Shown piece after piece: positions 1-7,230 of a stretch of DNA of 20,002 nt. The notes below the pieces were generated by a model that made no database searches, was not told where the DNA came from, and was given only the letters and a program-made list of their open reading frames with translations. The translations under genes were made by a program, and so were the position numbers. Origin of the DNA: DASUZB01 sp036377075. Lineage in GTDB: Bacteria > Actinomycetota > CALGFH01. Numbering within the stretch: the stretch's first letter is position 1; every line of letters begins with the position of its first letter. The DNA is taken from positions 1 through 20,002 of the forward strand of contig DASUZB010000183.1 of NCBI GenBank assembly GCA_036377075.1, in the 5' to 3' direction.

Positions 1-1434
1 CTGTACATCGCCATGCGCTACGTGGACGCCTTGGACCTGCGCCGGGTGCTCCAGGCCGAGGGCCGGCTGGCCGCCGGGCGGACGCTGGCCATCCTGGGAC
101 AGGTCGCTCGAGCCCTGGACGCCGCCCACGCGCGCGGGCTGGTCCACCGCGACGTGAAGCCAGGCAACATCCTGCTCGTTCCGCCGGCTACCGACGAGGA
201 GGCCGAGCACGTCTACCTGGTCGACTTCGGGCTGGCCAGGTCGGCCAGCGACGACCTGTCGGTCAGCGGCGCTGGCCTGTTTCTCGGTACGCCCCGCTAC
301 GCCGCTCCCGAGCAGGTCGCCGGCCAGCCGGTCGACGGCCGCACCGACGGCTACGCGCTGGGCTGCGTGCTCTACGAGTGCCTCACCGGCCGCCCGCCGT
401 TCCCGTCCGGGTCCAACGAGGCCGTGCTGTTTGCCCACCTCGAGGCGACCCCGCCCCGAGTCACCGCTGAGCGGCCCGACCTGCCGCCGGCGATCGACCC
501 GGTCGTGCAGCGCGCCATGGCCAAGGCCAAGCAGGACCGGTTCCCTTCCTGCCGGGAGTTGGTCGCCGCGGCCCGTCACGCCCTCGCCTCAGCCCCCACT
601 GCCCGGCCGCTGCCCACCCAGGTCCTGCCACAGGCGCCGTCCATGCCGGCTCGGCCCGCCGGCTCGCCGGCCGTCCCTCGGGGACGTCCTGCCGGGATCC
701 CTCAGCCGCGTCCGGGGGTCGACCTGGTCGCCTACCAGCCGCTCCGCCGACAGGCCCGCCGGGCACGGCTCGCCGTCTGGGTCGCGATGCTCATCGCCGT
801 GCTGGGCGCCTTGGCCAACCTGCCGGACACCTGGCTCGTGGGGCTCCCGGAAGGCCGGCCGCCGCGGCCCGGCCCGGCCAGCGGCTGGGCCTTCGGGGTC
901 GGGGTCGTGCAGGCGCTGTGGTTCCTGGTCTCGGCCGCACTGTTCTTGGCCTGGTTCCGCCGCGCTTACGCCAACCTGCCGCCCCTCGGGGCCCGCCGGC
1001 TGCGCTACCGGCCCTGGTGGACGCTCGGCGCCTGGGTGCTGCCGGTGTTCAGCCTGTTCCGTCCCAAGCAGCTGCTGAACGACGTCTGGCGGGCCAGCGA
1101 CCCCGACCTCCCACCCGACGTGGGCGACGGCTGGCACCGGCGACCGGTGACCCCGCTGCTCGCCTGGTGGTGGATGACCTTCCTGGCCTCCATCCTGGTG
1201 CGCAGCATCACCACCGAGTCGGTCCACGCGGCCGCCTCGATCATGACCCTGGGGCTGCTGCCGTCGCAGCTCGACCGCTTCCAGGCATCGGCCGACATGC
1301 AGGTCCTCGCGGACCTGCTCACCGTGCTGGCCGGCCTGCTCGCGCTCAGGGTGGTGCGCCAGACCACCATGCGGCAGGAGCAGCGGGCGGCCCGCCTGGC
1401 CAGCCCGAACGGCCCCCACGCCCAGGTGGCCTAG
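1..1434 (+). CDS. Ser/Thr protein kinase fused to a DUF4328-type membrane domain (5' partial)
   Basis: The frame is open from the first base, so the gene begins outside the window. The glycine-rich loop and ATP-anchoring lysine are therefore not visible. Numbering from the ATG at 13, the Hanks-type catalytic loop HRDVKPGN is at residues 45-52, the Mg-binding DFG at 71-73 and the APEQ motif at about 98-101. The kinase C-lobe ends near residue 195. A Pro/Arg-rich linker (about 195-245) follows, then a membrane region with about five hydrophobic segments, including a WWTLGAWVLPVFSLFRPKQL stretch typical of DUF4328. Actinobacterial PknB-like kinases usually have one TM helix and PASTA or other sensor domains. 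Here a polytopic DUF4328 module takes that place, presumably as membrane anchor or sensor (inference). All visible catalytic residues are intact, so it is probably active. It converges on the gene at 1431-2255, and the stop TAG lies within the CTAG that also ends that gene. Confidence 0.9.
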   Translation: MYIAMRYVDALDLRRVLQAEGRLAAGRTLAILGQVARALDAAHARGLVHRDVKPGNILLVPPATDEEAEHVYLVDFGLARSASDDLSVSGAGLFLGTPRYAAPEQVAGQPVDGRTDGYALGCVLYECLTGRPPFPSGSNEAVLFAHLEATPPRVTAERPDLPPAIDPVVQRAMAKAKQDRFPSCRELVAAARHALASAPTARPLPTQVLPQAPSMPARPAGSPAVPRGRPAGIPQPRPGVDLVAYQPLRRQARRARLAVWVAMLIAVLGALANLPDTWLVGLPEGRPPRPGPASGWAFGVGVVQALWFLVSAALFLAWFRRAYANLPPLGARRLRYRPWWTLGAWVLPVFSLFRPKQLLNDVWRASDPDLPPDVGDGWHRRPVTPLLAWWWMTFLASILVRSITTESVHAAASIMTLGLLPSQLDRFQASADMQVLADLLTVLAGLLALRVVRQTTMRQEQRAARLASPNGPHAQVA

Positions 1435-2255
1435 CCCGGCTCGGCCCGCGCTCGGGAGACCAGGTGGGCTTGGGACGGTCGTCGACGACCAGGCGGAAGA
1501 CGTCGGGGCGGTTGTAGTGGCCCACCGGGTCGAACAGGCTCCCGCGCGTCCGGCGGCAGGCCGGCAAGGCGGGCCAGCACCAGGTCGCGGACGGTCATGG
1601 GAACGCCGGCGTCGCCGGCGGCCAGCACCTCGGTGACCAGCAGCGGGTTCCCGCCGGTGAGGGCACGCAGCCCCGCGGCCGGGCGGCCGGCTCGCCGGGC
1701 CAGCTCGGCCACGGCCGCCTCGGACAGCGGTTGCGGCCGCAGGCGGTGCACCACCCTCTGGGGCAGGGCCCCCAGGACCCCGCGGAGGGGGTGGTCGGCG
1801 CCCAGCTCGTCGTCACGGTAGGTGACGACCAGCATCGCCGGAGTGCGCTCCAGCCGACGCCCCAGGAACACCAGGAGGTCCAGGGTCGCCTCGTCGGCCC
1901 AGTGCGCGTCCTCCACCACGACCACCTGCCGCTGCGGCGGCTGCGTGAGCTGGTCCAGGAACGCAGCGAAGACGGCCTCCCGTGGCTCCCCCGAGGCGAG
2001 CAACTCGGCCGGCCGGCCGCCCGTCTGCCGGGCGATGTCGTGCAGCGGACCCAGCGCCCGGGGCGTGAGCAGCGGGTCGCAGGCCCCCAGCAGGAACCGG
2101 GCATCCGCCGACTGCCGCTCGGTGAACCGCTTGACCAGCGCCGACTTGCCGATGCCGGCCTCACCCGCCAGCAGGACGACGCGGCCGCCCGCCGCCGTCG
2201 CGGCCAGGACGCTGCCCAACTCCTCCAGCAGCGAAACGCGCTCGAGCAAGTCCAT
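1431..2255 (-). pseudogene. Truncated LuxR/MalT-type ATPase regulator (AAA domain only, frame-disrupted 3' end)
   Basis: The protein starts MDLLERVSLLEELG at 2255. A start further upstream would add a low-complexity leader, so I prefer this one. It carries a Walker A (GEAGIGKS), a Walker B-like VVVVEDAHWAD, the VVTYRDDE sensor stretch and the GGNPLLVTEVL segment. These are typical of the N-terminal ATPase of large LuxR-family (LAL) regulators, which normally run to about 900 residues and end in TPRs and a LuxR HTH. Similarity stops after LARLAGLPPDAR (about position 1550). The remaining residues in this frame are an unnatural Pro/Arg-rich tail. Over roughly 1450-1550 a second minus frame shows coding-like codon use (LFDPVGHYNRPDVFRLVVDD); I do not recognise it. 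I read this as a remnant joined to foreign sequence or frameshifted. A functional solitary ATPase is less likely. Confidence 0.65.
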
Positions 2256-2403
2256 CACGACGGACGTTACGCCTCGCGGCCTCCACAAGGGAGAGCGCGT
2301 CCCGGCGGTGCCACCGCAGCGCGCCCATTTACGCGCGAATTCCGGCGATAAGGGCAATAGCCGCTCACGGTACGGCGGATTCCTAATCGAGCGACGAGCG
2401 GAT

Positions 2404-2433
2404 TTGTAACGGCACGCGGGTTATGACTAATCT
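2404..2433 (+). promoter_or_regulatory. Possible sigma-70-like promoter for the haloperoxidase gene
   Basis: In a markedly lower-GC stretch (about 2330-2460), TTGTAA (2404-2409) and TAATCT (2428-2433) are 18 bp apart. This would place the transcript start near 2440, about 130 nt before the GTG at 2569. It is a pattern match only. Confidence 0.3.
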
Positions 2434-2568
2434 TCGCGCTCGTCACATCAAACGCGGCCGTCCCCTTCAACCGCCACTCGGACGGGCCGAGCGCAACCGC
2501 CAACGGCCAACCCGCCCGAACGAGGTGGATCTCCTGTTCCGGCGCAGCTCAGAAAGGTTGGCGAGCCC

Positions 2569-4101
2569 GTGAAGCACAGGCTGCCGCTCGCCCTGCTGCT
2601 GGTCCTCTCCGTCCTGGCCACCGTGATCGCCAGCGGCGGCCCGGCCCTCGGCCAGTCCGCGGGTCCCGTCCCGCTGCCCCCACCGGCGCCCGACGACCTC
2701 ACCGACCCGCCACCGTTGTACACCTTCGACCAGTACCCGCCCTCGGCCAACGACAACGTGGTGCTGCAGTGGGACGAGGAGCTGCTGCAGGCGGTCCGGG
2801 CGTTGCCGCCCGGGCCGACCGTGGTTGCCCGGGCGATCAGCGAGCTCCACGAGGCCACCTTCGACGCCTGGGCGGCCTACGACGCCAAGGCGACCAGCAC
2901 CCGCTCGGCGTCCTTCCAGCGCCGCCCGTACAAGGAACGGACGCTGGCCAACAAGAGCAAGGCGATCAGCTACGCCGCCTACGTGGTCCTGGTCGACCTG
3001 TTCCCGGCGCGGAAGTTCGACCTCGACGAGCAGATGGGCTTCCTCAAGTACGCGGTCGACGGCAGCGACACCTCGATCCCGGCCGCGGTCGGCACCGCCG
3101 CCGGCCAGGCGGTCGTCGCCTACCGCCACAACGACGGCTCCAACCAGGCCAACAGCTACGCCGACACGACCGGCTACCAGCCGGTCAACACCGGCGACAC
3201 GGTCAACGACCCGTGGCGCTGGCAGCCGCTACGGGTGCCGCTCGGCACCGGCCCCGAGCAGCGCGCCCTGACGCCGCAATGGAAGAACGTCACGTCGTTC
3301 GCGCTGACCTCCCCGGTCCAGTTCGTGCCGCCTGGCCCGGACAAGCTGGCCGACGGCAAGTTCGATCCCTCCGGCATCGACAACCTGCTGGCGCTGGACG
3401 CCAACCTCAGCGACCGGCAGAAGGTCACCGCCGAGTACTGGGCCGACGGACCGAGGTCGGAGTTCCCGCCCGGCCACTGGGCACTGATCGCGCAGGTCGT
3501 GTCCAGGATCCGGCACAACAGCCTCGACTACGACGCGCAGATGTTCTTCGCCCTCGGCAACGCGCTGCTGGACGCGAGCATCGCGGCGTGGGCAGCCAAG
3601 TACAAGTGGGACTTCGTGCGGCCGATCACCGCCATCCGCGCGCGCTACCAGGGCCAGACGGTGACCTCCTGGCTCGGGCCCTACAAGGGGTACGGGCCGG
3701 TCGCGGGCGAGGCCTGGATCCCCTACCAGTCGCCCAACGTCGTCACCCCGCCGTTTCCCGAGTACCCGTCGGGGCACAGCACCTTCAGCGCGGCGGCCGC
3801 GACGATCCTGAACCTGTTCACCGGCAGCGACGCGTTCAACGCCTACGTCACCGTGCGGGCGGGCACGTCGCTGTTCGAGCCCAGGAACGACAGCCTGGGA
3901 GAGGCAGGCACGCCCGCCCAGGACGTCACGCTGACGTGGCCGACCCTGACCGCCGCCGCCAAGGATGCCGGGCTCTCCCGCCGCCTGGGCGGCATCCACT
4001 TCCAGGACGCCGACGAGGACGGCTACGCCCTTGGCCGGTCGGTTGGCGCCAACGTGCTGGTCAAGACGCTCAGCTACATCAACGGTCCCCCCCACGGGTA
4101 G
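2569..4101 (+). CDS. Secreted vanadium-dependent haloperoxidase / PAP2-type acid phosphatase
   Basis: The GTG start is followed by a classical signal peptide (KHRLPLALLLVLSVLATVIA, cleavage likely after GPALG or nearby), and an AAAGG lies about 11 nt upstream. The mature protein carries the three vanadate/phosphate-binding signatures of the family: KX6RP (K344 to R351-P352, KYKWDFVRP), PSGH (P400-H403) and the SR...GGIH motif (S470, R471, H477). The third motif reads HFQDAD, so the acidic residue sits at +3 and +5 rather than the canonical +4. HFQD-type ends occur in the bacterial PAP2/haloperoxidase-related branch. The length, 510 residues, fits a vanadium chloroperoxidase-like protein and not a short PAP2 phosphatase. 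It should act outside the cell, either oxidising halides with H2O2 or hydrolysing phosphate esters; sequence alone does not decide. The DUF3558-like gene follows 22 bp downstream, probably in the same operon. Confidence 0.88.
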   Translation: MKHRLPLALLLVLSVLATVIASGGPALGQSAGPVPLPPPAPDDLTDPPPLYTFDQYPPSANDNVVLQWDEELLQAVRALPPGPTVVARAISELHEATFDAWAAYDAKATSTRSASFQRRPYKERTLANKSKAISYAAYVVLVDLFPARKFDLDEQMGFLKYAVDGSDTSIPAAVGTAAGQAVVAYRHNDGSNQANSYADTTGYQPVNTGDTVNDPWRWQPLRVPLGTGPEQRALTPQWKNVTSFALTSPVQFVPPGPDKLADGKFDPSGIDNLLALDANLSDRQKVTAEYWADGPRSEFPPGHWALIAQVVSRIRHNSLDYDAQMFFALGNALLDASIAAWAAKYKWDFVRPITAIRARYQGQTVTSWLGPYKGYGPVAGEAWIPYQSPNVVTPPFPEYPSGHSTFSAAAATILNLFTGSDAFNAYVTVRAGTSLFEPRNDSLGEAGTPAQDVTLTWPTLTAAAKDAGLSRRLGGIHFQDADEDGYALGRSVGANVLVKTLSYINGPPHG

Positions 4102-4123
4102 CGCGGACGAGCGACGCGCGCTC

Positions 4124-4756
4124 ATGAGCACCCGGGTCACCGCCGTGCGAGCGCTCGCCGGCGTGGCGCTCGGACTCGCCGTGGTCGCCGGCCTGGTCCT
4201 GGTCGCCAGGCCGGCCGGCCAGCGCACCGCCCGGGGCGCGGCCGGGAGCCGCGCTCCGGCGGGGATCGGTGCCCAGCCGGCGGCGACCTCGGTGCCGGGG
4301 CCGCGGGTGCCCGGCGCCGCCACGGCGACCACGGCCGGGCCGCCGCCTGGCAGGCCGGCTCAGGCCGCCCCGGACCCCTGCCGGCTCGCCACGCGGGCCG
4401 AGGTGGCCGCCGTCCTGGGGCGGCCGGTCACCAGGATCCAGCGACGCCAGGGGTTCCTGGTCCGCGCCTGCCTGTTCTCGGGCGCCGACGCCGGCCGGCA
4501 GGTGGTCGTCCAGGTCAACGAAGGTCCGGCCGCCTCACGGGAGCAGTTCGCCATGGCCCGCACCATCGGCAGCCAGCCGGTCCGCGGCGTCGGGGACGAG
4601 GCCTGGTTCACCCCCGACACCGGGTTGCTTGACGTGCGCGACGGCGTGGCCAGGTTCCAGGTTGGGCTGCTCGACGCTACCGGGCCCTCCAGGCCAGGCC
4701 ACGTGCCGTCCAGCCTGCTTGCGCTCGCCAGGAAGGTCGCCGGGCGGGTCGGCTAG
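4124..4756 (+). CDS. Membrane-anchored DUF3558-like extracytoplasmic protein
   Basis: I chose the ATG at 4124 because the hydrophobic segment (ALAGVALGLAVVAGLVLVA, about residues 10-28) then becomes N-terminal. The in-frame sequence upstream lies inside the preceding gene. The protein has 210 residues. After the membrane segment comes an Ala/Pro/Gly/Thr-rich linker (about 30-85), then a domain opening with DPCRLATRAEVAAVLG and containing a second cysteine in the context RACLF. This DPC...AEVAAVLG...C pattern resembles actinobacterial DUF3558 and related exported proteins, in which the two cysteines probably form a disulfide. There is no lipobox cysteine, so a single TM anchor is likelier than a lipid anchor. 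It lies 22 bp after the haloperoxidase gene. Its stop TAG is within the CTAG shared with the convergent gene. The function is unknown. Confidence 0.72.
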   Translation: MSTRVTAVRALAGVALGLAVVAGLVLVARPAGQRTARGAAGSRAPAGIGAQPAATSVPGPRVPGAATATTAGPPPGRPAQAAPDPCRLATRAEVAAVLGRPVTRIQRRQGFLVRACLFSGADAGRQVVVQVNEGPAASREQFAMARTIGSQPVRGVGDEAWFTPDTGLLDVRDGVARFQVGLLDATGPSRPGHVPSSLLALARKVAGRVG

Positions 4757-5292
4757 CCGCCGGCGGACGGTTCGGTGGTCGTCGACGCGTGGCCGTACCC
4801 ATACCCGTTCCCGTGGCCGTTCTCATCGCCGATAGTGGTGGTCGGCACCACCGTGGTGCTCGGCGTGGTCGTGGTAGGCACGGGAGTGGTGGTGGGCGCG
4901 GCCGTGCAGTCGGCCACCGGGACCGCCCAGGAGGCGTTGGTCACGCGCTGGCCGTCCGGCCACAGGGCGGTGGCGAACACGGTCACGGTCGCGTAGTTGT
5001 CGTAGGGCAGGGTGAACGACCCGGTGGCGCTGTCCGGCTCAGGGCCCAGGTCGACGGTGCCCACCACGCCGTACACCGACGCGTCCGCCAGCCACCAGAC
5101 CTGCGCCGAGACCGCCATCGAGGTGAGGTTGGCGACGGTGTAGTCGACCACCGGCAGGCCACCGGCGCAGTGGTCGGAGACGGCCGTCAACGCCAGCCGC
5201 TCGGTCTCGGAGCCGGCCGAGGGCAGCTGGGCGGCGGCCGGGGCGGCAATGCCCAACAGCAGGCCGACGAGGAGGGCGAGCCTTCGCATCAC
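4753..5292 (-). CDS. Small secreted protein with Thr/Pro-rich linker and Gly/His/Tyr tail
   Basis: The start is GTG at 5292 or ATG at 5289, preceded by AAGGAG at 5304-5299, a good Shine-Dalgarno. Residues 1-21 form a signal peptide ending in the AAPAAAQ region. A globular domain of about 105 residues follows. It has two cysteines (DHC and VADC) and alternating beta-type sequence such as VDYTVANLTSMAVSAQVWWL, compatible with an Ig-like beta-sandwich. The C-terminus is a Thr/Pro-rich segment (TTTPVPTTTTPSTTVVPTTT) followed by GHGNGYGYGH and a short Thr tail. There is no cell-wall sorting motif or C-terminal TM, so it is probably released or loosely held in the envelope. I recognise no family. 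It converges on the DUF3558-like gene with a 4-bp overlap. Confidence 0.7.
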   Translation of the reverse strand: MMRRLALLVGLLLGIAAPAAAQLPSAGSETERLALTAVSDHCAGGLPVVDYTVANLTSMAVSAQVWWLADASVYGVVGTVDLGPEPDSATGSFTLPYDNYATVTVFATALWPDGQRVTNASWAVPVADCTAAPTTTPVPTTTTPSTTVVPTTTIGDENGHGNGYGYGHASTTTEPSAGG

Positions 5293-5813
5293 GCTGTTCT
5301 CCTTGACGCAAATGGAGAAGGTACTCGGCCCCCGTCGAGGAAGGGCGAATTCTCACATGTGGTTCCGTCTGGATGCAAATTGCGCGTACCGGTTCCAGGG
5401 AAGGAAGGGAATTTGCGCTCTCCCCGGTTAAGGTTGCGTAAGCGCAAAATCGTGCAGTCTGCGCGGTGGCAGGCGATAGCTGCCAACAAGGATGAGTTGG
5501 TAGATTGAACCGGCCGTCACACCTGCCAGTAGCGGCGGCCGCCGCCACCGGTCGGGTGAGTCGGCCGCTACCCGCTCATGGGTGACCTCGAGCCCCTCGG
5601 CACCGCGACGGCTTGGTGAGCAGCCCGCAGGCGTACAGTGATCGGCGCATTTCCATTCGCCGCGTGGCCACCTGGGGCGGTGGCATCAAGGGCCTAGACC
5701 TCGCCCGGACGTGAACCCTGACCTGGCGACGGCCTGTGGCCTGCCCGGCATCCTAGGCCTGCTTACCGGCCTGCCGGCCATTCGCCAGTCCTGGTACGAA
5801 AGGTGGTAGCGCC
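5293..5813. other. 520-bp non-coding region rich in inverted repeats, between divergent genes
   Basis: I find no convincing gene here; short open frames on either strand lack coding character. The left part (about 5310-5510) is lower in GC than its surroundings and probably carries the minus-strand promoter for the secreted protein. Inverted repeats visible are the palindrome CACATGTG (5354-5361), TGGCAG/CTGCCA with a 7-nt loop (5467-5485), and GTAGCGGC/GCCGCTAC (5529-5536 with 5564-5571). A leader structure listed separately lies nearer the next gene. I could not match it to a riboswitch consensus. Confidence 0.5.
5723..5788 (+). promoter_or_regulatory. Structured leader upstream of the GAF-ANTAR gene
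   Basis: CTGGCGA (5723-5729) pairs with TCGCCAG (5782-5788). An adjoining GGCC/GGCC pairing (5731-5734 with 5776-5779) extends the stem across a small internal loop. Four copies of GGCCTG occur inside or at its base (5731, 5738, 5756, 5768). The structure ends about 25 nt before the ATG at 5814. ANTAR proteins bind RNA hairpins, so self-control is conceivable, but I did not find the known paired hexaloop motif. Confidence 0.35.
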
Positions 5814-6566
5814 ATGCCGATCGACCCGTCCGACCTCGCCGAGAGCATCGGCGCCCTGGGTCCCCTGGACCCACGACGCGGCCTGGCCCGCACCCTGCAG
5901 CAGGTGGCGGACGCGGCCAAGCAGTTGTTCGGCGCCGATGGCGCCGGCCTGATGCTCGTCGACCAGGAAGGCCTGTTGCGCTGGGCGAGCGCGTCCGACC
6001 AGAGCGCCCAGACCATGGAGGACGGCCAGGAGCGCCTGGCCCAAGGCCCGTGCGCGGTGGCGTTCAGCCAGCGGCTGCCGGCCGCCATCCGCGACGTTCG
6101 CACCGAACGGGACTGGGGGGACTTCACCCAGGTGCTGATCAGCGAGGGGGTCTGCGCCGCGCTGAGTGTGCCGGTCGAGCTGGACGGCGGCGTGATCGGC
6201 ACCCTTGACGTCTACGCCGCTGAACCGCGGGACTGGGACCCGAGCGAGGTCGCCGCCCTGCAAGCGTATGCCGGGCTGGTCGCGAGCCTGCTCAGCGCGG
6301 CGGTCACCGCCCAGGTCAAGGGTAGGCTGGCCGATCAGCTGCAGGCCGCTCTGGAGCACCGCTGGCTGATCGAGCAGGCCAAAGGGGTGCTCATGGGCCG
6401 CGAGCAGTTGGACGCGCAGGCCGCGTTCGAGCGGCTGCGGAGGGCGGCACGATCCTCGACCCGTCGGCTGGCCGACGTGGCCCGCGATGTGACCGAAGGC
6501 GCACCCCTACCGGCCGACCCGCGCGAGCAGGCGAGGGCGCGGGCCGAGCACGCGAAGAACAATTGA
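5814..6566 (+). CDS. GAF-ANTAR domain regulator
   Basis: This is a 250-residue protein with an N-terminal GAF domain (about 20-165; ATLQQ-like helix, then FGADGAGLMLVDQEG, LAQGPCAVAF and LSVPVELDGGVIGTLDVYA strands). It ends in an ANTAR domain (about 173-228; LEHRWLIEQAKGVLMGRE, then AAFERLRRAARSSTRRLADVA). The second block matches the ANTAR consensus (IEQAKGvLM, then a conserved helix). ANTAR domains bind nascent RNA and act as antiterminators. GAF domains sense small ligands or redox state, or mediate dimer formation. This pairing is widespread in actinobacteria. The ATG at 5814 has AAAGGTGG 8-15 nt upstream. The protein lacks a kinase domain and there is no partner kinase nearby, so it may respond to a ligand directly. 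A strong hairpin follows the stop. Confidence 0.93.
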   Translation: MPIDPSDLAESIGALGPLDPRRGLARTLQQVADAAKQLFGADGAGLMLVDQEGLLRWASASDQSAQTMEDGQERLAQGPCAVAFSQRLPAAIRDVRTERDWGDFTQVLISEGVCAALSVPVELDGGVIGTLDVYAAEPRDWDPSEVAALQAYAGLVASLLSAAVTAQVKGRLADQLQAALEHRWLIEQAKGVLMGREQLDAQAAFERLRRAARSSTRRLADVARDVTEGAPLPADPREQARARAEHAKNN

Positions 6567-6572
6567 GCATGC

Positions 6573-6612
6573 TGGCGGGCCGGGACGGGTTCTGCCCCTT
6601 CCCGGCCCGCCA
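6573..6612. terminator. Bidirectional terminator hairpin between convergent genes
   Basis: TGGCGGGCCGGGA (6573-6585) is perfectly complementary to TCCCGGCCCGCCA (6600-6612): 13 bp with a 14-nt loop that can close further (GGG/CCC). It sits exactly between the GAF-ANTAR stop (6566) and the DUF3618 stop (6622). There is no T-tract on either side, as is common for actinobacterial terminators. Confidence 0.75.
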
Positions 6613-6621
6613 AGTGTCGGG

Positions 6622-7230
6622 TTACGACCCGGTCCGGGTCTGAGCGCGGCTGCCGGCCTGCTCGGCATCCTGCTTCGCGCTCTCGGCGAGCTCCTGGCCG
6701 TGCTCCTGGCCGCGTTCCTTGGCGGTCTGGACGGCGGCCTGCGTCGCCTCCTGGGCGACCTGCCTGCCCCGCGCCAGAGCCTCCTGGCCGGTCTCCCTGG
6801 CCTTGTCCTTGACCTGGTCGGCGACGGGGCCGAGCCGCTCGTCCTCGACCCGGGTCGACGGCGCGGCGAGGCCGGCCAGGAACCCCAGGGCGGCGGCGCC
6901 GATGACCAGGCCGAGCGGGTTCTCCTGAGCCAGCCTGACCACCCGCCTTGCCGACCGCTTGGCGTCGCCGCCGCTCGGGGTGGCGTCGCCCGCCCGGGAG
7001 GCGGTGTCGCGCACGGCGCCGCCGGCGCGGGACGCCGTCCCGGTGACGGCCTCCTTGGCGCGCATGGCCATGCCGCTCACCGTAGCCTTCACGTTGTCCG
7101 CCTTCTCGCTCACCTTTTCCTTGGCTCGGCTGGGCACGTCGGCCTTGTAGCCGATGGCGTCCACGGTCTCGCTCATCTCGGCCCTGGTCTGCTCTATTTC
7201 TTGGCGGATCTGGTCTGGTTCTTGGCCCAT
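6622..7230 (-). CDS. DUF3618 domain membrane protein
   Basis: The protein has 202 residues. The N-terminal IRQEIEQTRAEMSETVDAIG (about 8-27) is the signature of DUF3618, an actinobacterial domain of unknown function. It is followed by an Ala/Lys/Glu-rich amphipathic region (about 35-100), one hydrophobic segment (NPLGLVIGAAALGFLAGLAA, about 104-123) and a long charged, Gln/Ala-rich helical tail. The ATG is firm: AAGGAGG lies 7 nt upstream. This start places the first 37 bp inside the 3' end of the Holin-X gene in another frame. It is the last gene of a minus-strand operon. Proteins with this amphipathic architecture are thought to associate with membranes, but the biochemical role is unknown. 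Confidence 0.85.
   Translation of the reverse strand: MGQEPDQIRQEIEQTRAEMSETVDAIGYKADVPSRAKEKVSEKADNVKATVSGMAMRAKEAVTGTASRAGGAVRDTASRAGDATPSGGDAKRSARRVVRLAQENPLGLVIGAAALGFLAGLAAPSTRVEDERLGPVADQVKDKARETGQEALARGRQVAQEATQAAVQTAKERGQEHGQELAESAKQDAEQAGSRAQTRTGS

Noticed and set aside
589..1419. Long minus-strand open frame opposite the Ser/Thr kinase.
   Set aside because: It is antisense to a clear kinase-DUF4328 gene. Its composition (Gly/Arg/His/Gln-rich) is typical of high-GC shadow frames and it shows no domain.
5380..5460. Possible cyclic-di-AMP (ydaO-type) riboswitch upstream of the secreted protein, from a CTTAACCGGGGAG stretch on the minus strand.
   Set aside because: Only a short resemblance is present. 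I could not build the paired pseudo-symmetric stems of that class.
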